NCBI GenBank assembly: GCA_947501275.1
Contig: CANMVD010000008.1
Location: 1-64,000 of the forward strand
Source: an uncultured Tateyamaria sp.
GTDB lineage: Bacteria; Pseudomonadota; Alphaproteobacteria; Rhodobacterales; Rhodobacteraceae
Direction of reading: 5' to 3'
DNA: 64,000 nucleotides
In this document: positions 56,309-64,000 of the stretch, in pieces
Layout of the letters: every line of letters begins with the position of its first letter
Position numbering within the stretch: the first letter of the stretch is position 1
Translations under genes and position numbers: made by a program
The notes under the pieces: model-generated
Told to the model about the DNA's origin: nothing
Databases searched by the model: none
What the model saw: only the letters and a program-made list of their open reading frames with translations

Positions 56309-56905
56309 TCAGAACCGCAGCGTCAGGCTTTGCCCTGGCACCAGGGCAACAGACGGAGTGCGCTGCACGTCTTGGGACAGAGCATAGAGGAGCGGGAACT
56401 GCACCTGTGATGGCGCGATATTCTGCGCTTCGTTTCCATCAAGTACACCCCATAACGCACTGTCATACAGTATTTTTTCTGAATACCCGATTAACATCCA
56501 TTGGCCGCCTGACACAGACAGTTCGATGCGACCACCATAGGGCATCGCCGTTTCCAGACACTGAATGCCAAGAAATCCGAGACGCACCGCCCAGCGGGGT
56601 TGTTCATCCAAAGGCCCGTAGGCAATTGTCATCCGCGCGCCACGTGTGTTGTCCTTGAGGATCGACACAACCTCAGCCCGTCCGATGGGCTGATCGCCCG
56701 CCGCACCATAAGCCATGCGGAAAAACCGGATGCGGGCGCTTGCGTTCTCGACGCTTTCGGAAATCAAGTCCATTTCAGGACCAGTGCTGCCCCCCGCCAT
56801 GCCCAGCAATTCCAAACCGTTGTTGATCGCGCCAATCGGGGATATCAGGTCGTGGCAAATCCGGCTCCCGATCAGGGCGGCGAGGTTTACATTACTTTGA
56901 CCCAT
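56309..56905 (-). CDS. chpT: ChpT-like histidine phosphotransferase
   Basis: 198 aa from ATG 56905, 3 residues before the usual start of the family. His18 in SRICHDLISPIGAINNGLELL is the phospho-acceptor, followed by a degenerate ATPase-like domain. In Caulobacter ChpT carries phosphate from CckA to CtrA and CpdR; in roseobacters it affects motility. Divergent from a DUF3553 gene. Confidence 0.88.
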   Translation of the reverse strand: MGQSNVNLAALIGSRICHDLISPIGAINNGLELLGMAGGSTGPEMDLISESVENASARIRFFRMAYGAAGDQPIGRAEVVSILKDNTRGARMTIAYGPLDEQPRWAVRLGFLGIQCLETAMPYGGRIELSVSGGQWMLIGYSEKILYDSALWGVLDGNEAQNIAPSQVQFPLLYALSQDVQRTPSVALVPGQSLTLRF

Positions 56906-56928
56906 GAACGGACCCTTTAGGAGAGTGA

Positions 56929-57120
56929 ATGATGGAAGATATGAACGCCATTCTGGCTCCTGGCATGTTGGTGCGGCATCCGGCACATGCGGATTGGGGC
57001 GTTGGACAGGTGCAAAGCAACGTCGCCTCCAAGGTTACGGTCAACTTCCCGGATGCGGGCAAAGTGGTCATCGATGGCACTCGTATCGCTTTGGTTCCGG
57101 TCTTTGATGCCTCAACATAG
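56929..57120 (+). CDS. DUF3553 small protein
   Basis: 63 aa (or 62 from ATG 56932). MLVRHPAHADWGVGQVQSNVASKVTVNFPDAGKVVI gives a short beta-barrel of the DUF3553 type (related to the SH3-like CarD/UvrD tail domain). AGGAGAG precedes it. Function unknown. Confidence 0.82.
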   Translation: MMEDMNAILAPGMLVRHPAHADWGVGQVQSNVASKVTVNFPDAGKVVIDGTRIALVPVFDAST

Positions 57121-57207
57121 TTTCCGAAGTGTTAACGAGATGCAACCATGACGCGAGGCTGCGGGGTATCTTTACCTTTTCGGTGTTGTGCAAGATAGAA
57201 CGCGCCC

Positions 57208-57969
57208 ATGACTCTGACTCACCAACCTGAATTCCGCACAGCCATGGCGCGCGATGCGTCAGACCTGCGAGCCGCGCAGGCCTTGCGCTATGAGGTCTTT
57301 GTTCGCGAGTTGGGCGGGGGCGGTGCGCTGGTGGACCATGAGGCGGGTCTGGAGCAGGACCGCTTTGATCCATTTTTTGATCATCTGCTGCTATGGGACG
57401 ACGCTGTGGGCCGCCTTGTTGGTGTCTACCGGATGCTGCGCGCGGACGGGGCAGCGCAGGCCGGGCAGTATTACTCAGAGGATGAGTACGATTTGACCCC
57501 ATTGCGCACATCGGGGCGTAAGCTGCTGGAACTGGGGCGGTCTTGCGTCCACGTCGATTACCGCGGCGGGCCAGCGATGTATCACCTGTGGAACGGTTTG
57601 GCTGAATATGTGGCACGCCACGCGGTCGAGATCATGTTTGGTGTTGCTTCGTTTCACGGCACAGATACGACCGCACTTGCTCAGCCTTTGTCGCTGCTGC
57701 ATCACCGCCATCTGGCGCCCGAATCCTTGCGCGTGACGGCGCGTGGGCCGCATGCCCAGGCGATGGATCTGGTGGCTGAAGCCGACATTGATCGCCGCGC
57801 CGCCATGGTGGCCGTTCCTGCGCTGATCAAAGCCTATCTGCGCCTTGGCGGCGTGGTCGGGCAGGGGGCCTATGTCGATCATGCGTTCAACACCACAGAT
57901 GTCTGCCTGATCATGGACATGGCAGCCATGTCCGAACGCCAGCGTCGCATTTATGGTGCAACTTCATGA
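57208..57969 (+). CDS. olsB: L-ornithine N-acyltransferase
   Basis: 253 aa GNAT-type acyltransferase. LRYEVFVRELGGG, ELGRSCVHVDYRGGPAMYHLWNGLAEY are the OlsB signatures. It makes lyso-ornithine lipid from acyl-ACP and ornithine, and OlsA, overlapping by 4 bases, acylates it. Marine roseobacters use ornithine lipids under phosphate limitation. Confidence 0.88.
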   Translation: MTLTHQPEFRTAMARDASDLRAAQALRYEVFVRELGGGGALVDHEAGLEQDRFDPFFDHLLLWDDAVGRLVGVYRMLRADGAAQAGQYYSEDEYDLTPLRTSGRKLLELGRSCVHVDYRGGPAMYHLWNGLAEYVARHAVEIMFGVASFHGTDTTALAQPLSLLHHRHLAPESLRVTARGPHAQAMDLVAEADIDRRAAMVAVPALIKAYLRLGGVVGQGAYVDHAFNTTDVCLIMDMAAMSERQRRIYGATS

Positions 57970-58793
57970 GCTTGAATTGGAAGGAACGACCAGCGCCGGC
58001 GTTTGGCCCGATGGGGCCGTTGGCGCTGTCCCGGGTTGGCCTGCGGGCAACACTCATCATTGTGACCATCCTGATCGGCCTTGCGCTTTTGCTGCCATTG
58101 CGGCTGATCGAGCGGCCACTGTTTGGGCTGCGTCGCCCATGGACGCCCTACATCACACGCACGGTCTGTCGGATGTCTCTGATCTGGATGGGCTTGCGAT
58201 ATGAGCGCAAAGGCGCACCTGCGCATCAGCGCGCGGCGGTGGTTGCCAATCACTCAAGCTGGCTGGATATCTTTGCGTTGAATGCGGGTGACTGCGTGCA
58301 CTTCATGTCTAAATCCGAGGTCGCAAGCTGGCCCGGTATCGGCCTTCTGGCCCGCGCGACAGGCACCTTGTTCATTGCACGTGAACGCGCGCAGGCCAAG
58401 CTGCACACGCAGATGTTGCTAGATCGTCTGGTGGCCGGTCAGCGGGTGCTGTTCTTCCCCGAAGGCACCAGCACGGATTCGCTGCGGGTGTTGCCGTTCA
58501 AGACGACACTGTTTGAGGCGTTCTTTGCCCCGGAGTTGCGCGAGATCATGTGGGTGCAACCTGTGTCGGTGACGTATTACGCGCCCGAGGGCGCGGAGCC
58601 GCGGACCTATGGGTGGTGGGGTGACATGGACTTTGCACCCCATCTGCTCAGCACGCTGGCGCTGGCGCGACAGGGGCGGATCGAAGTGGTGTATCACCCA
58701 GCCATCCGCGTTTCCGAAATGGCGGATCGCAAGGCGCTGGCGGCAGCGGCAGAAGCGGCGGTGCGCAGCGGTCATGGTCTGTCGCAGGCGTAA
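57966..58793 (+). CDS. olsA: Lyso-ornithine lipid O-acyltransferase
   Basis: 275 aa of the PlsC family. Motif NHSSWLDIF (HX4D), GTLFIARE and FFPEGTSTD are present; a membrane helix lies near the start (LRATLIIVTILIGLALLLPL). Completes ornithine lipid with OlsB. PlsC is the alternative function but the olsB neighbour decides. Confidence 0.88.
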   Translation: MSLNWKERPAPAFGPMGPLALSRVGLRATLIIVTILIGLALLLPLRLIERPLFGLRRPWTPYITRTVCRMSLIWMGLRYERKGAPAHQRAAVVANHSSWLDIFALNAGDCVHFMSKSEVASWPGIGLLARATGTLFIARERAQAKLHTQMLLDRLVAGQRVLFFPEGTSTDSLRVLPFKTTLFEAFFAPELREIMWVQPVSVTYYAPEGAEPRTYGWWGDMDFAPHLLSTLALARQGRIEVVYHPAIRVSEMADRKALAAAAEAAVRSGHGLSQA

Positions 58794-58890
58794 GCGAGTG
58801 ATAAAGGGCTGACGGGGCTTTTGCCAAAACATCGCCTGATCGACATGTCGGTGCGCTGTGCCAAATCCTGTGCGCCAAAGGCAAAGGTGC

Positions 58891-58922
58891 GGGTTTGGCC
58901 GCATGACCTGCCGGCCAAACCC
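58891..58922. terminator. Hairpin between olsA and creatinase
   Basis: GGGTTTGGCCG (58891-58901) and CGGCCAAACCC (58912-58922), a perfect 11-bp stem. No T run follows. It lies between convergent genes, 11 bases after the creatinase stop, and may end transcription from either side. Confidence 0.5.
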
Positions 58923-58933
58923 ATGTGTCGACC

Positions 58934-60166
58934 TTAGCCAATCACGTTGTGATCCGGGCCATAGGGGAAACCGGTGATGTTCTCATTGCCGTCTTCGGTG
59001 ATGATCAGGATGTCGTGTTCGCGGTAGCCACCGGCACCGGGCTGGCCGTCCGGGATGGTCAGCATCGGCTCCATCGAAATCACCATGCCCGGTTCAAGCA
59101 CCGTGTTGATGTCTTCGCGCAACTCAAGACCGGCCTCGCGCCCGTAATAGTGGCTGAGCACGCCAAAGGAATGGCCATAGCCAAACGTCCGGTATTGCAG
59201 CAGGTTTCGCTCGGCAAAGAAGTCGTTTATCTTGTGGGTTATGTCAGCGCAGGACGCGCCGGGTCTGAGCAGGCTCATACCGTATTCGTGTGCAGCCACG
59301 TTGGCCTCCCAGATGTGGCGGCTTGCGTCATCCACTGTTTGCACAAACAGCGTGCGCTCCAGCGCGGTGTAATAGCCAGAGATCATCGGAAAGGTGTTCA
59401 GGCTGAGTATGTCACCGCGTTCGAGCACCCGTGACGTGACAGGGTTGTGCGCTCCATCGGTGTTGATTCCGGACTGGAACCAGACCCACGTGTCCCGGTA
59501 TTCGGCATCCGGAAAGCGGCGCGCGATTTCAAGCTCCATCGCGTCGCGTCCGGCCATGGCCACGTCAATCTCGCGCGCTCCGGGCCTGATCGCGTCACGA
59601 ATGGCGTAGCCACCCACATCTGCCGTCGCTGCCCCAGCCCTGATGATGTCCAGTTCGGCGGGGGATTTGTGGAATCGCTGGGTCATGGTGGCGGGTGCGA
59701 TGTCGATTGTTGAGGCGGGAAACAGGAGTTCGTTCAGCAGGGCCATCTGGGTGATGGACAGGTGGTCGCCTTCAAACCCGATGATCTTGTTTGGCCCGGT
59801 CACGGACCGGATGGCGCGCCAGTAGTTGTTCCGCTGCCAGTCGGTGTAGGTGATGTTGTCCCCGTAGCAGCGCCGCCAGGGTTGGGCCGCGTCAATCCCG
59901 GCGCTGAAGGTGACAGTATCAGTTGCCGTAACAACCTGCGCATAAGGCCGCCCAAAGGCGCAATAGAGAAAGCCAGAGTAATAGGCGACATTGTGCATTG
60001 AGGTCAGCACGCAGGCGTCCACGCCCTTGTCGGCCATGATGCCGCGCAATCCCGCCAGCCGTGCTTCGTATTCTGCATCGGCAAAGGGCAGCACCTTGTC
60101 GCCTTGGTGAAAGCGGTAAAAATCGGGGCGCTGGCCCGTCATGCCAAATTTGGATGTTCCGTCCAT
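58934..60166 (-). CDS. Creatinase (M24 fold)
   Basis: 410 aa from ATG 60166, with AGGAG upstream. It matches creatinase closely in pattern: HNVAYYSGFLYCAFGRPYAQVV, QPWRR, YTDWQRNNYW, WFQSGINTDGAHNP, YGHSFGVLSHYYGREAGLELREDINTVLEPG and GGYREHDIL. It hydrolyses creatine to sarcosine and urea. M24 peptidase metal ligands are replaced, as in creatinase. DddP (DMSP lyase) was considered but the motifs fit creatinase. Sarcosine would feed the one-carbon network. Confidence 0.88.
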   Translation of the reverse strand: MDGTSKFGMTGQRPDFYRFHQGDKVLPFADAEYEARLAGLRGIMADKGVDACVLTSMHNVAYYSGFLYCAFGRPYAQVVTATDTVTFSAGIDAAQPWRRCYGDNITYTDWQRNNYWRAIRSVTGPNKIIGFEGDHLSITQMALLNELLFPASTIDIAPATMTQRFHKSPAELDIIRAGAATADVGGYAIRDAIRPGAREIDVAMAGRDAMELEIARRFPDAEYRDTWVWFQSGINTDGAHNPVTSRVLERGDILSLNTFPMISGYYTALERTLFVQTVDDASRHIWEANVAAHEYGMSLLRPGASCADITHKINDFFAERNLLQYRTFGYGHSFGVLSHYYGREAGLELREDINTVLEPGMVISMEPMLTIPDGQPGAGGYREHDILIITEDGNENITGFPYGPDHNVIG

Positions 60167-60637
60167 CGGTTCACTCCTGTTCAGGCTGCTTGTGCTGGTG
60201 AGGAGTGCGCCTGTTGACGGTTGCACCTTCCCTCACCGCAGAAAGCGGCAAAGCAAGATCCCGGCGTTCAGGATGGTTGGGTTAGGACAAACTGCGTGAC
60301 AGGCACCCAGTGGCGACGCCATCGCCAGCCCCGGCCTAACTCATAGGGGAAGCTGAATGCACAAATCAAGCGTCTTGGCGCATTCAATGGCAAGTGCGAT
60401 ATGAGCCTGCGGGTGCGGTGATCTGCGCGAAATGCCCACTCAATCCGATGTGCCTTGTGGTGATGCGGCATATCCCTCTTGCCAATGCCTTCGCCTTCGC
60501 CTATGGCCCCCTCATTAATCCGCAGTTCGGGGCGGGCAGATGGGGGAGACATCCTCAAATGTCCACCGGTTGGTAGGTCCAAGGCTTTGGGCGCACTGAT
60601 ACCCCGGACGAGGCGAAAACCGGAAAAGGATACGACC
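60167..60637. other. Leader region before rpsB
   Basis: 470 bases with promoter and long leader of rpsB and the promoter of creatinase. Short open frames are not convincing. No known leader structure was recognised, but leader control of S2 is possible. Confidence 0.45.
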
Positions 60638-61513
60638 ATGGCTCTTCCCGAGTTCACCATGCGTCAGCTGCTTGAAGCTGGCGTTCACTTTGGCCACCAG
60701 ACGCAGCGCTGGAACCCGCGTATGGGTCCCTTTATCTACGGCGCGCGTAACGGCATCCACATCATGGATCTGACGCAGACTGTTCCCATGCTGGATCAGG
60801 CGTTGCAGGCCATTCGCGACACTGTTGCCAAGAACGGCCGCGTGCTGTTTGTCGGCACCAAGCGTCAGGCGGCGCAGCCTGTGGCCGAAGCGGCAGAGAA
60901 ATGCGCGCAGTATTACATGAACCACCGTTGGTTGGGCGGCACGCTGACCAACTGGCAGACCGTGTCCAAGTCGATCCAGCGCCTTAAGGCCATCGACGAA
61001 CAAGCCGAGATCGGTTTCGAAGGTCTGACCAAGAAAGAGCGTCTTGGCATGGAGCGTGACCAGGGCAAATTGCAAGCGTCCTTGGGTGGTATCCGCGAAA
61101 TGGGTGGTCGTCCCGACCTGCTGTTCGTCATCGACGTCAAGAAAGAAGCCCTTGCCGTGGCAGAAGCCAACAAGCTGGGCATTCCGGTGGTGGCTGTGGT
61201 TGACACCAACTGCTCGCCTGATGGTGTGGATTACATCATCCCCGGCAACGACGACGCGGCCCGTGCCATTGCGCTTTATTGCGATCTGGCAGCCCGTGCG
61301 GCGCTGGACGGCATGACCGCCCAAATGGGTGCGGCTGGCGTTGATCTGGGCGCCATGGAAGAAGCCCCGGTTGAAGAGGCCATCGCAGAAGAAAGCACTG
61401 GCGTTGAAGTGGGCGCCGCTTCGGATGAAGCTGTCAGCAACGATGCGATCGCCAAGGACGCACCGCTGGACATCGAGTCCAAGGAAGAGACAGTGGCCAA
61501 GGCTGACGGCTGA
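60638..61513 (+). CDS. rpsB: 30S ribosomal protein S2
   Basis: 291 aa from ATG 60638. [27 protein letters not shown] and [20 protein letters not shown] are S2 hallmarks. The C-terminal 45 residues are an acidic extension beyond the E. coli length. GGAAAAGGA precedes the ATG. Followed by tsf. Confidence 0.96.
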   Translation: MALPEFTMRQLLEAGVHFGHQTQRWNPRMGPFIYGARNGIHIMDLTQTVPMLDQALQAIRDTVAKNGRVLFVGTKRQAAQPVAEAAEKCAQYYMNHRWLGGTLTNWQTVSKSIQRLKAIDEQAEIGFEGLTKKERLGMERDQGKLQASLGGIREMGGRPDLLFVIDVKKEALAVAEANKLGIPVVAVVDTNCSPDGVDYIIPGNDDAARAIALYCDLAARAALDGMTAQMGAAGVDLGAMEEAPVEEAIAEESTGVEVGAASDEAVSNDAIAKDAPLDIESKEETVAKADG

Positions 61514-61537
61514 GCCGACCCTTCCACCTGAGATATG

Positions 61538-61557
61538 CGGCGGTGCCAGCACCGCCG
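61538..61557 (+). promoter_or_regulatory. rpsB-tsf intergenic hairpin
   Basis: CGGCGGTG, CCAG, CACCGCCG, an 8-bp perfect stem without a T run, between rpsB and tsf. It may damp transcription or stabilise the mRNA. Confidence 0.55.
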
Positions 61558-61589
61558 TACACCCCATGAAATTTGAGGAGAGCCAAGCG

Positions 61590-62465
61590 ATGGCAATCAC
61601 AGCAGCATTGGTCAAGGAACTGCGCGACAGCACCGGCGCGGGCATGATGGACGCCAAGAAGGCGCTGACGGAAACAGATGGCGACATGGAAGCAGCGGTC
61701 GATTGGCTGCGCACCAAAGGTCTTGCCAAAGCGGCCAAGAAATCCGGCCGTACCGCGGCCGAGGGTCTTGTGGCCGTGGTTGTCGAAAGCGGCAAAGGCG
61801 TGGCCGTAGAAGTGAACTCGGAAACCGACTTTGTCGGCAAGAACGCCGAGTTCCAGGAAATGGTGTCTGGCATTGCCAAGGTTGCCTTGGGTACGTCCGA
61901 CGTGGAGGCTTTGCTGGCCGCTGACATGGGCGGCAAATCGGTTGCAGACACTGTGACAGACAAAATCGCCACCATCGGTGAAAACATGTCGGTGCGTCGC
62001 ATGGCGACTTTGTCGGGCAGCACGGTTGTGTCCTATGTCCACAACGCTGCGGCCCCCGGTATGGGCAAGATCGGTGTTCTGGTGGCCATGGATGGCGGTG
62101 ACGAAGCATTTGGCAAGCAGGTTGCGATGCATATCGCGGCTGTGAACCCTGCGTCCCTGTCCGAAGATGATCTGGACGCCGCAGTCGTCGAGAAGGAAAA
62201 GCAGGTTCAGATGGACATTGCGCGCGAAAGCGGCAAGCCAGAAGCTGTCATCGAGAAGATGATTGTGGGCCGCATGAAAAAGTACATGTCCGAAGTGACA
62301 TTGCTGAACCAGCAATTCGTTGTGAACCCTGACCTGACCGTCGCCGCTGCCGCGTCCGAGGCAGGCGCCACCATCACGGGCTTTGCCCGTCTGGAAGTGG
62401 GCGAAGGCATCGAAGTCGAAAAAGAAGACTTTGCAGCCGAAGTGGCCAAGGCTGCTCAGGGCTGA
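61590..62465 (+). CDS. tsf: Elongation factor Ts
   Basis: 291 aa from ATG 61590, preceded by [27 protein letters not shown] and TDFVGKN with GKI-type helices are EF-Ts marks. Exchanges GDP on EF-Tu. Ends at a strong terminator. Confidence 0.96.
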   Translation: MAITAALVKELRDSTGAGMMDAKKALTETDGDMEAAVDWLRTKGLAKAAKKSGRTAAEGLVAVVVESGKGVAVEVNSETDFVGKNAEFQEMVSGIAKVALGTSDVEALLAADMGGKSVADTVTDKIATIGENMSVRRMATLSGSTVVSYVHNAAAPGMGKIGVLVAMDGGDEAFGKQVAMHIAAVNPASLSEDDLDAAVVEKEKQVQMDIARESGKPEAVIEKMIVGRMKKYMSEVTLLNQQFVVNPDLTVAAAASEAGATITGFARLEVGEGIEVEKEDFAAEVAKAAQG

Positions 62466-62513
62466 TCCAGCCGGTTGAGACCCTGAGTGGGTTTCAACAC
62501 ACAAAATGTTATG

Positions 62514-62546
62514 AAACGGCGTATCCTGCGGGATGCGCCGTTTTTC
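62514..62546 (+). terminator. Terminator after tsf
   Basis: AAACGGCGTATCC (62514-62526), TGCG, GGATGCGCCGTTT (62531-62543) with one wobble, then more T. Strong intrinsic terminator, just before the next gene's ribosome-binding site. Confidence 0.85.
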
Positions 62547-62564
62547 GTTTGAGAAGGATACGCG

Positions 62565-63485
62565 ATGCTGGATGTCGGGGATGGCCATCATCTGTGGTTC
62601 GAACAAGCCGGGCAAGGGGTGGATGCGCTGGTGCTGCATGGTGGTCCCGGGTCTGGTTGTCGTCCGGGGCATTACGATTTGTTCGATCTGACACGTTACC
62701 GAGTCACTTTGCTTGATCAGAGAGGGTGTGGGCGCTCCACCCCGAATGCGGGGCAGGATATGGCCGCGCTGAGGCAGAACACAACCGCCCATCTGATTGC
62801 AGATATTGAGGCGTTGCGCGTGCATTTGGGTCTTGAGGCTTGGGTGCTGTTTGGCGGGTCATGGGGTACGACCTTGGCGATGGCCTATGCGCAGACACAC
62901 CCTGATCGCGTACGCGGTATGGTGTTGGCGGGAGTGGCGACCACAACGCCGCGTGATTTGCAGTGGCTTTATGGGGACATCGGCAACATGTTTCCCGAGG
63001 CCTATGAGGCGTTTTGTGCGCATGTGCCAGAAGTGGGGACTGATCCAAGCCAGACACCGGCGCGGATTGCGGCCTATGCAAAGCGTCTGCGCGATCCGTC
63101 CCGGGCAGATGCGGCGGCGGCAGCATGGTGTGCCTGGGAGGCGGGTATTTTTGGTGGGGACATCAATGCGCCGGGTTCACGTTACAGCGATCCGGACTTT
63201 CGGCGATGTTTTGCCCGCATTGTAACGCATTATTTTGCACAAAACACATGGTTTTCCCCAGATCAGCTGCTGCGCGGTGTGGCGCGCATGGCCCACATTC
63301 CCTGTACGATGATACACAGCCGGTTCGATCCGTCCTGCCCCCTGAAAGGGCCTTGGGATTTGAACAAGGCATGGCCCCAGTCACAACTGCATGTGCTTGA
63401 AGGTAATACACATTCTGCGCTCGATCAGGAAATGAAACTGGCCATTCGCGCAGCTACAGACAGGTTTTTTGAAGGGGTCGAGTGA
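62565..63485 (+). CDS. pip: Proline iminopeptidase
   Basis: 306 aa alpha/beta hydrolase. LHGGPGSGC oxyanion site, GGSWGTTLAMAYAQTHP with catalytic Ser, RFDPSCP Asp and NTHSAL His; DQRGCGRSTPN is family typical. Releases N-terminal proline from peptides in the cytoplasm. Followed by a strong terminator that overlaps its stop. Confidence 0.92.
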   Translation: MLDVGDGHHLWFEQAGQGVDALVLHGGPGSGCRPGHYDLFDLTRYRVTLLDQRGCGRSTPNAGQDMAALRQNTTAHLIADIEALRVHLGLEAWVLFGGSWGTTLAMAYAQTHPDRVRGMVLAGVATTTPRDLQWLYGDIGNMFPEAYEAFCAHVPEVGTDPSQTPARIAAYAKRLRDPSRADAAAAAWCAWEAGIFGGDINAPGSRYSDPDFRRCFARIVTHYFAQNTWFSPDQLLRGVARMAHIPCTMIHSRFDPSCPLKGPWDLNKAWPQSQLHVLEGNTHSALDQEMKLAIRAATDRFFEGVE

Positions 63486-63518
63486 AGCTGTGCTTTGGGG
63501 ACACAGCTTCACTCTTTT
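63482..63518 (+). terminator. Terminator after pip
   Basis: GTGAAGCTGTG (63482-63492, including the stop), CTTTGGGGA, CACAGCTTCAC (63502-63512), then TCTTTT. Perfect 11-bp stem. Confidence 0.85.
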
Positions 63519-63620
63519 GATGCGTCGCAGCCACGGGGATGAGACGTGCAGACGCAGGCAGTACCAATCTGATTGCCAGAACAAAGGGCTCACAAATCGG
63601 GTCCGGGTAAAAACCGGGGT

Positions 63621-63660
63621 CGGACCTGAGAGCCAATGTAATCGCATTGGATCAGGTCCG
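63621..63660. repeat. Two-part hairpin in intergenic DNA
   Basis: CGGACCTGA (63621-63629) pairs with TCAGGTCCG (63652-63660), and inside it CCAATG (63633-63638) with CATTGG (63645-63650) around TAATCG. Perfect arms but no T run. Region 63519-63897 has no gene. Confidence 0.55.
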
Positions 63661-63897
63661 GTGTTCCCTGGCCAAAGCCACCACTCACGGAACAGTGATA
63701 GGATCGCCCTTAATCGGAAATTAGGAAAGTCTGGGATTCCTTACCCTACGGTCAAAAATTGCGTTTGACGCAATGTAACAAGACATTTTCGTAAAAACTG
63801 GACCCGGATTCCCGCTCTGATTGAAGGGTTCAATCTGTGGGCGTATTGCATCATTTCACGCAGATCGCGCCACCGAATCTGGTGTTTTTGGCCGGTT

Positions 63898-64000
63898 CTA
63901 GGCTTCCAGAATGAACATCTGATTGGCAAATGCGGCCTTCATCACGGCTTGCGCTGTGGTCTCAACCGCCAATGCCTCTCGGGCCAGGCGCAGGTGTTTT
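63898..64000 (-). CDS. Unidentified protein, C-terminal fragment
   Basis: The last 33 codons of a minus-strand gene ending LAREALAVETTAQAVMKAAF and ANQMFILEA, then TAG. The helix is charged and amphipathic. The rest is outside the window and the family cannot be named. Confidence 0.55.
   Translation of the reverse strand, partial: KHLRLAREALAVETTAQAVMKAAFANQMFILEA

Noticed and set aside
58934-60166. DddP-type DMSP lyase for the M24 protein
   Set aside because: Conserved blocks such as YGHSFGVLSHYYGREAG and WFQSGINTDGAHNP fit creatinase.

Overview
The window looks like the chromosome of a marine alphaproteobacterium of the Roseobacter group (Rhodobacteraceae). This rests on gene content: a complete trimethylamine/TMAO degradation set (tmm, tdm, tmoXWV, dmmDABC, gmaS, mgsABC, mgdABCD), ribosomal protein L21 with a long Lys/Ala linker and helix-hairpin-helix tail, a ChpT-type phosphotransferase, and an olsB/olsA ornithine-lipid pair. 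No genus can be named from the sequence alone.

Region 1 (1-29.6 kb) is a methylated-amine catabolic island. TmoXWV imports TMAO; Tmm oxidises TMA to TMAO; Tdm splits TMAO to dimethylamine (DMA) plus formaldehyde; DmmDABC demethylates DMA to methylamine (MMA). GmaS and MgsABC convert MMA through gamma-glutamylmethylamide to N-methylglutamate. MgdABCD regenerates glutamate and passes the last carbon to tetrahydrofolate, where FolD acts. An AmtB-type transporter, an XRE-cupin regulator, a GlxA/AraC regulator, a truncated globin and several secreted or membrane proteins sit inside the same units. The second FolD has lost the catalytic lysine and is probably not a normal bifunctional enzyme.

Region 2 (29.7-47.8 kb) is accessory and partly decaying. 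It has small regulator-plus-enzyme modules (YafY with VOC proteins, TetR with membrane proteins, LysR with a flavodoxin and a divergent operon), a BLUF photoreceptor, a 2OG-Fe(II) oxygenase, a cysteine-repeat exported protein, and a DgcN-like/PLP-racemase pair. At least three genes are broken: an NmrA-like oxidoreductase, a type II NADH dehydrogenase and a serine acetyltransferase. Several 300-750 bp stretches have no recognisable gene. It ends at a tRNA-Ser(CGA).

Region 3 (47.8-64 kb) is conserved core: two DUF2059-type exported proteins, rplU-rpmA, GNAT/LysE genes, obgE-proB-proA, chpT, a DUF3553 protein, olsB-olsA, a creatinase (creatine to sarcosine and urea), rpsB-tsf and a proline iminopeptidase. 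Most gene pairs within operons overlap by 1-8 bases, which implies tight translational coupling.
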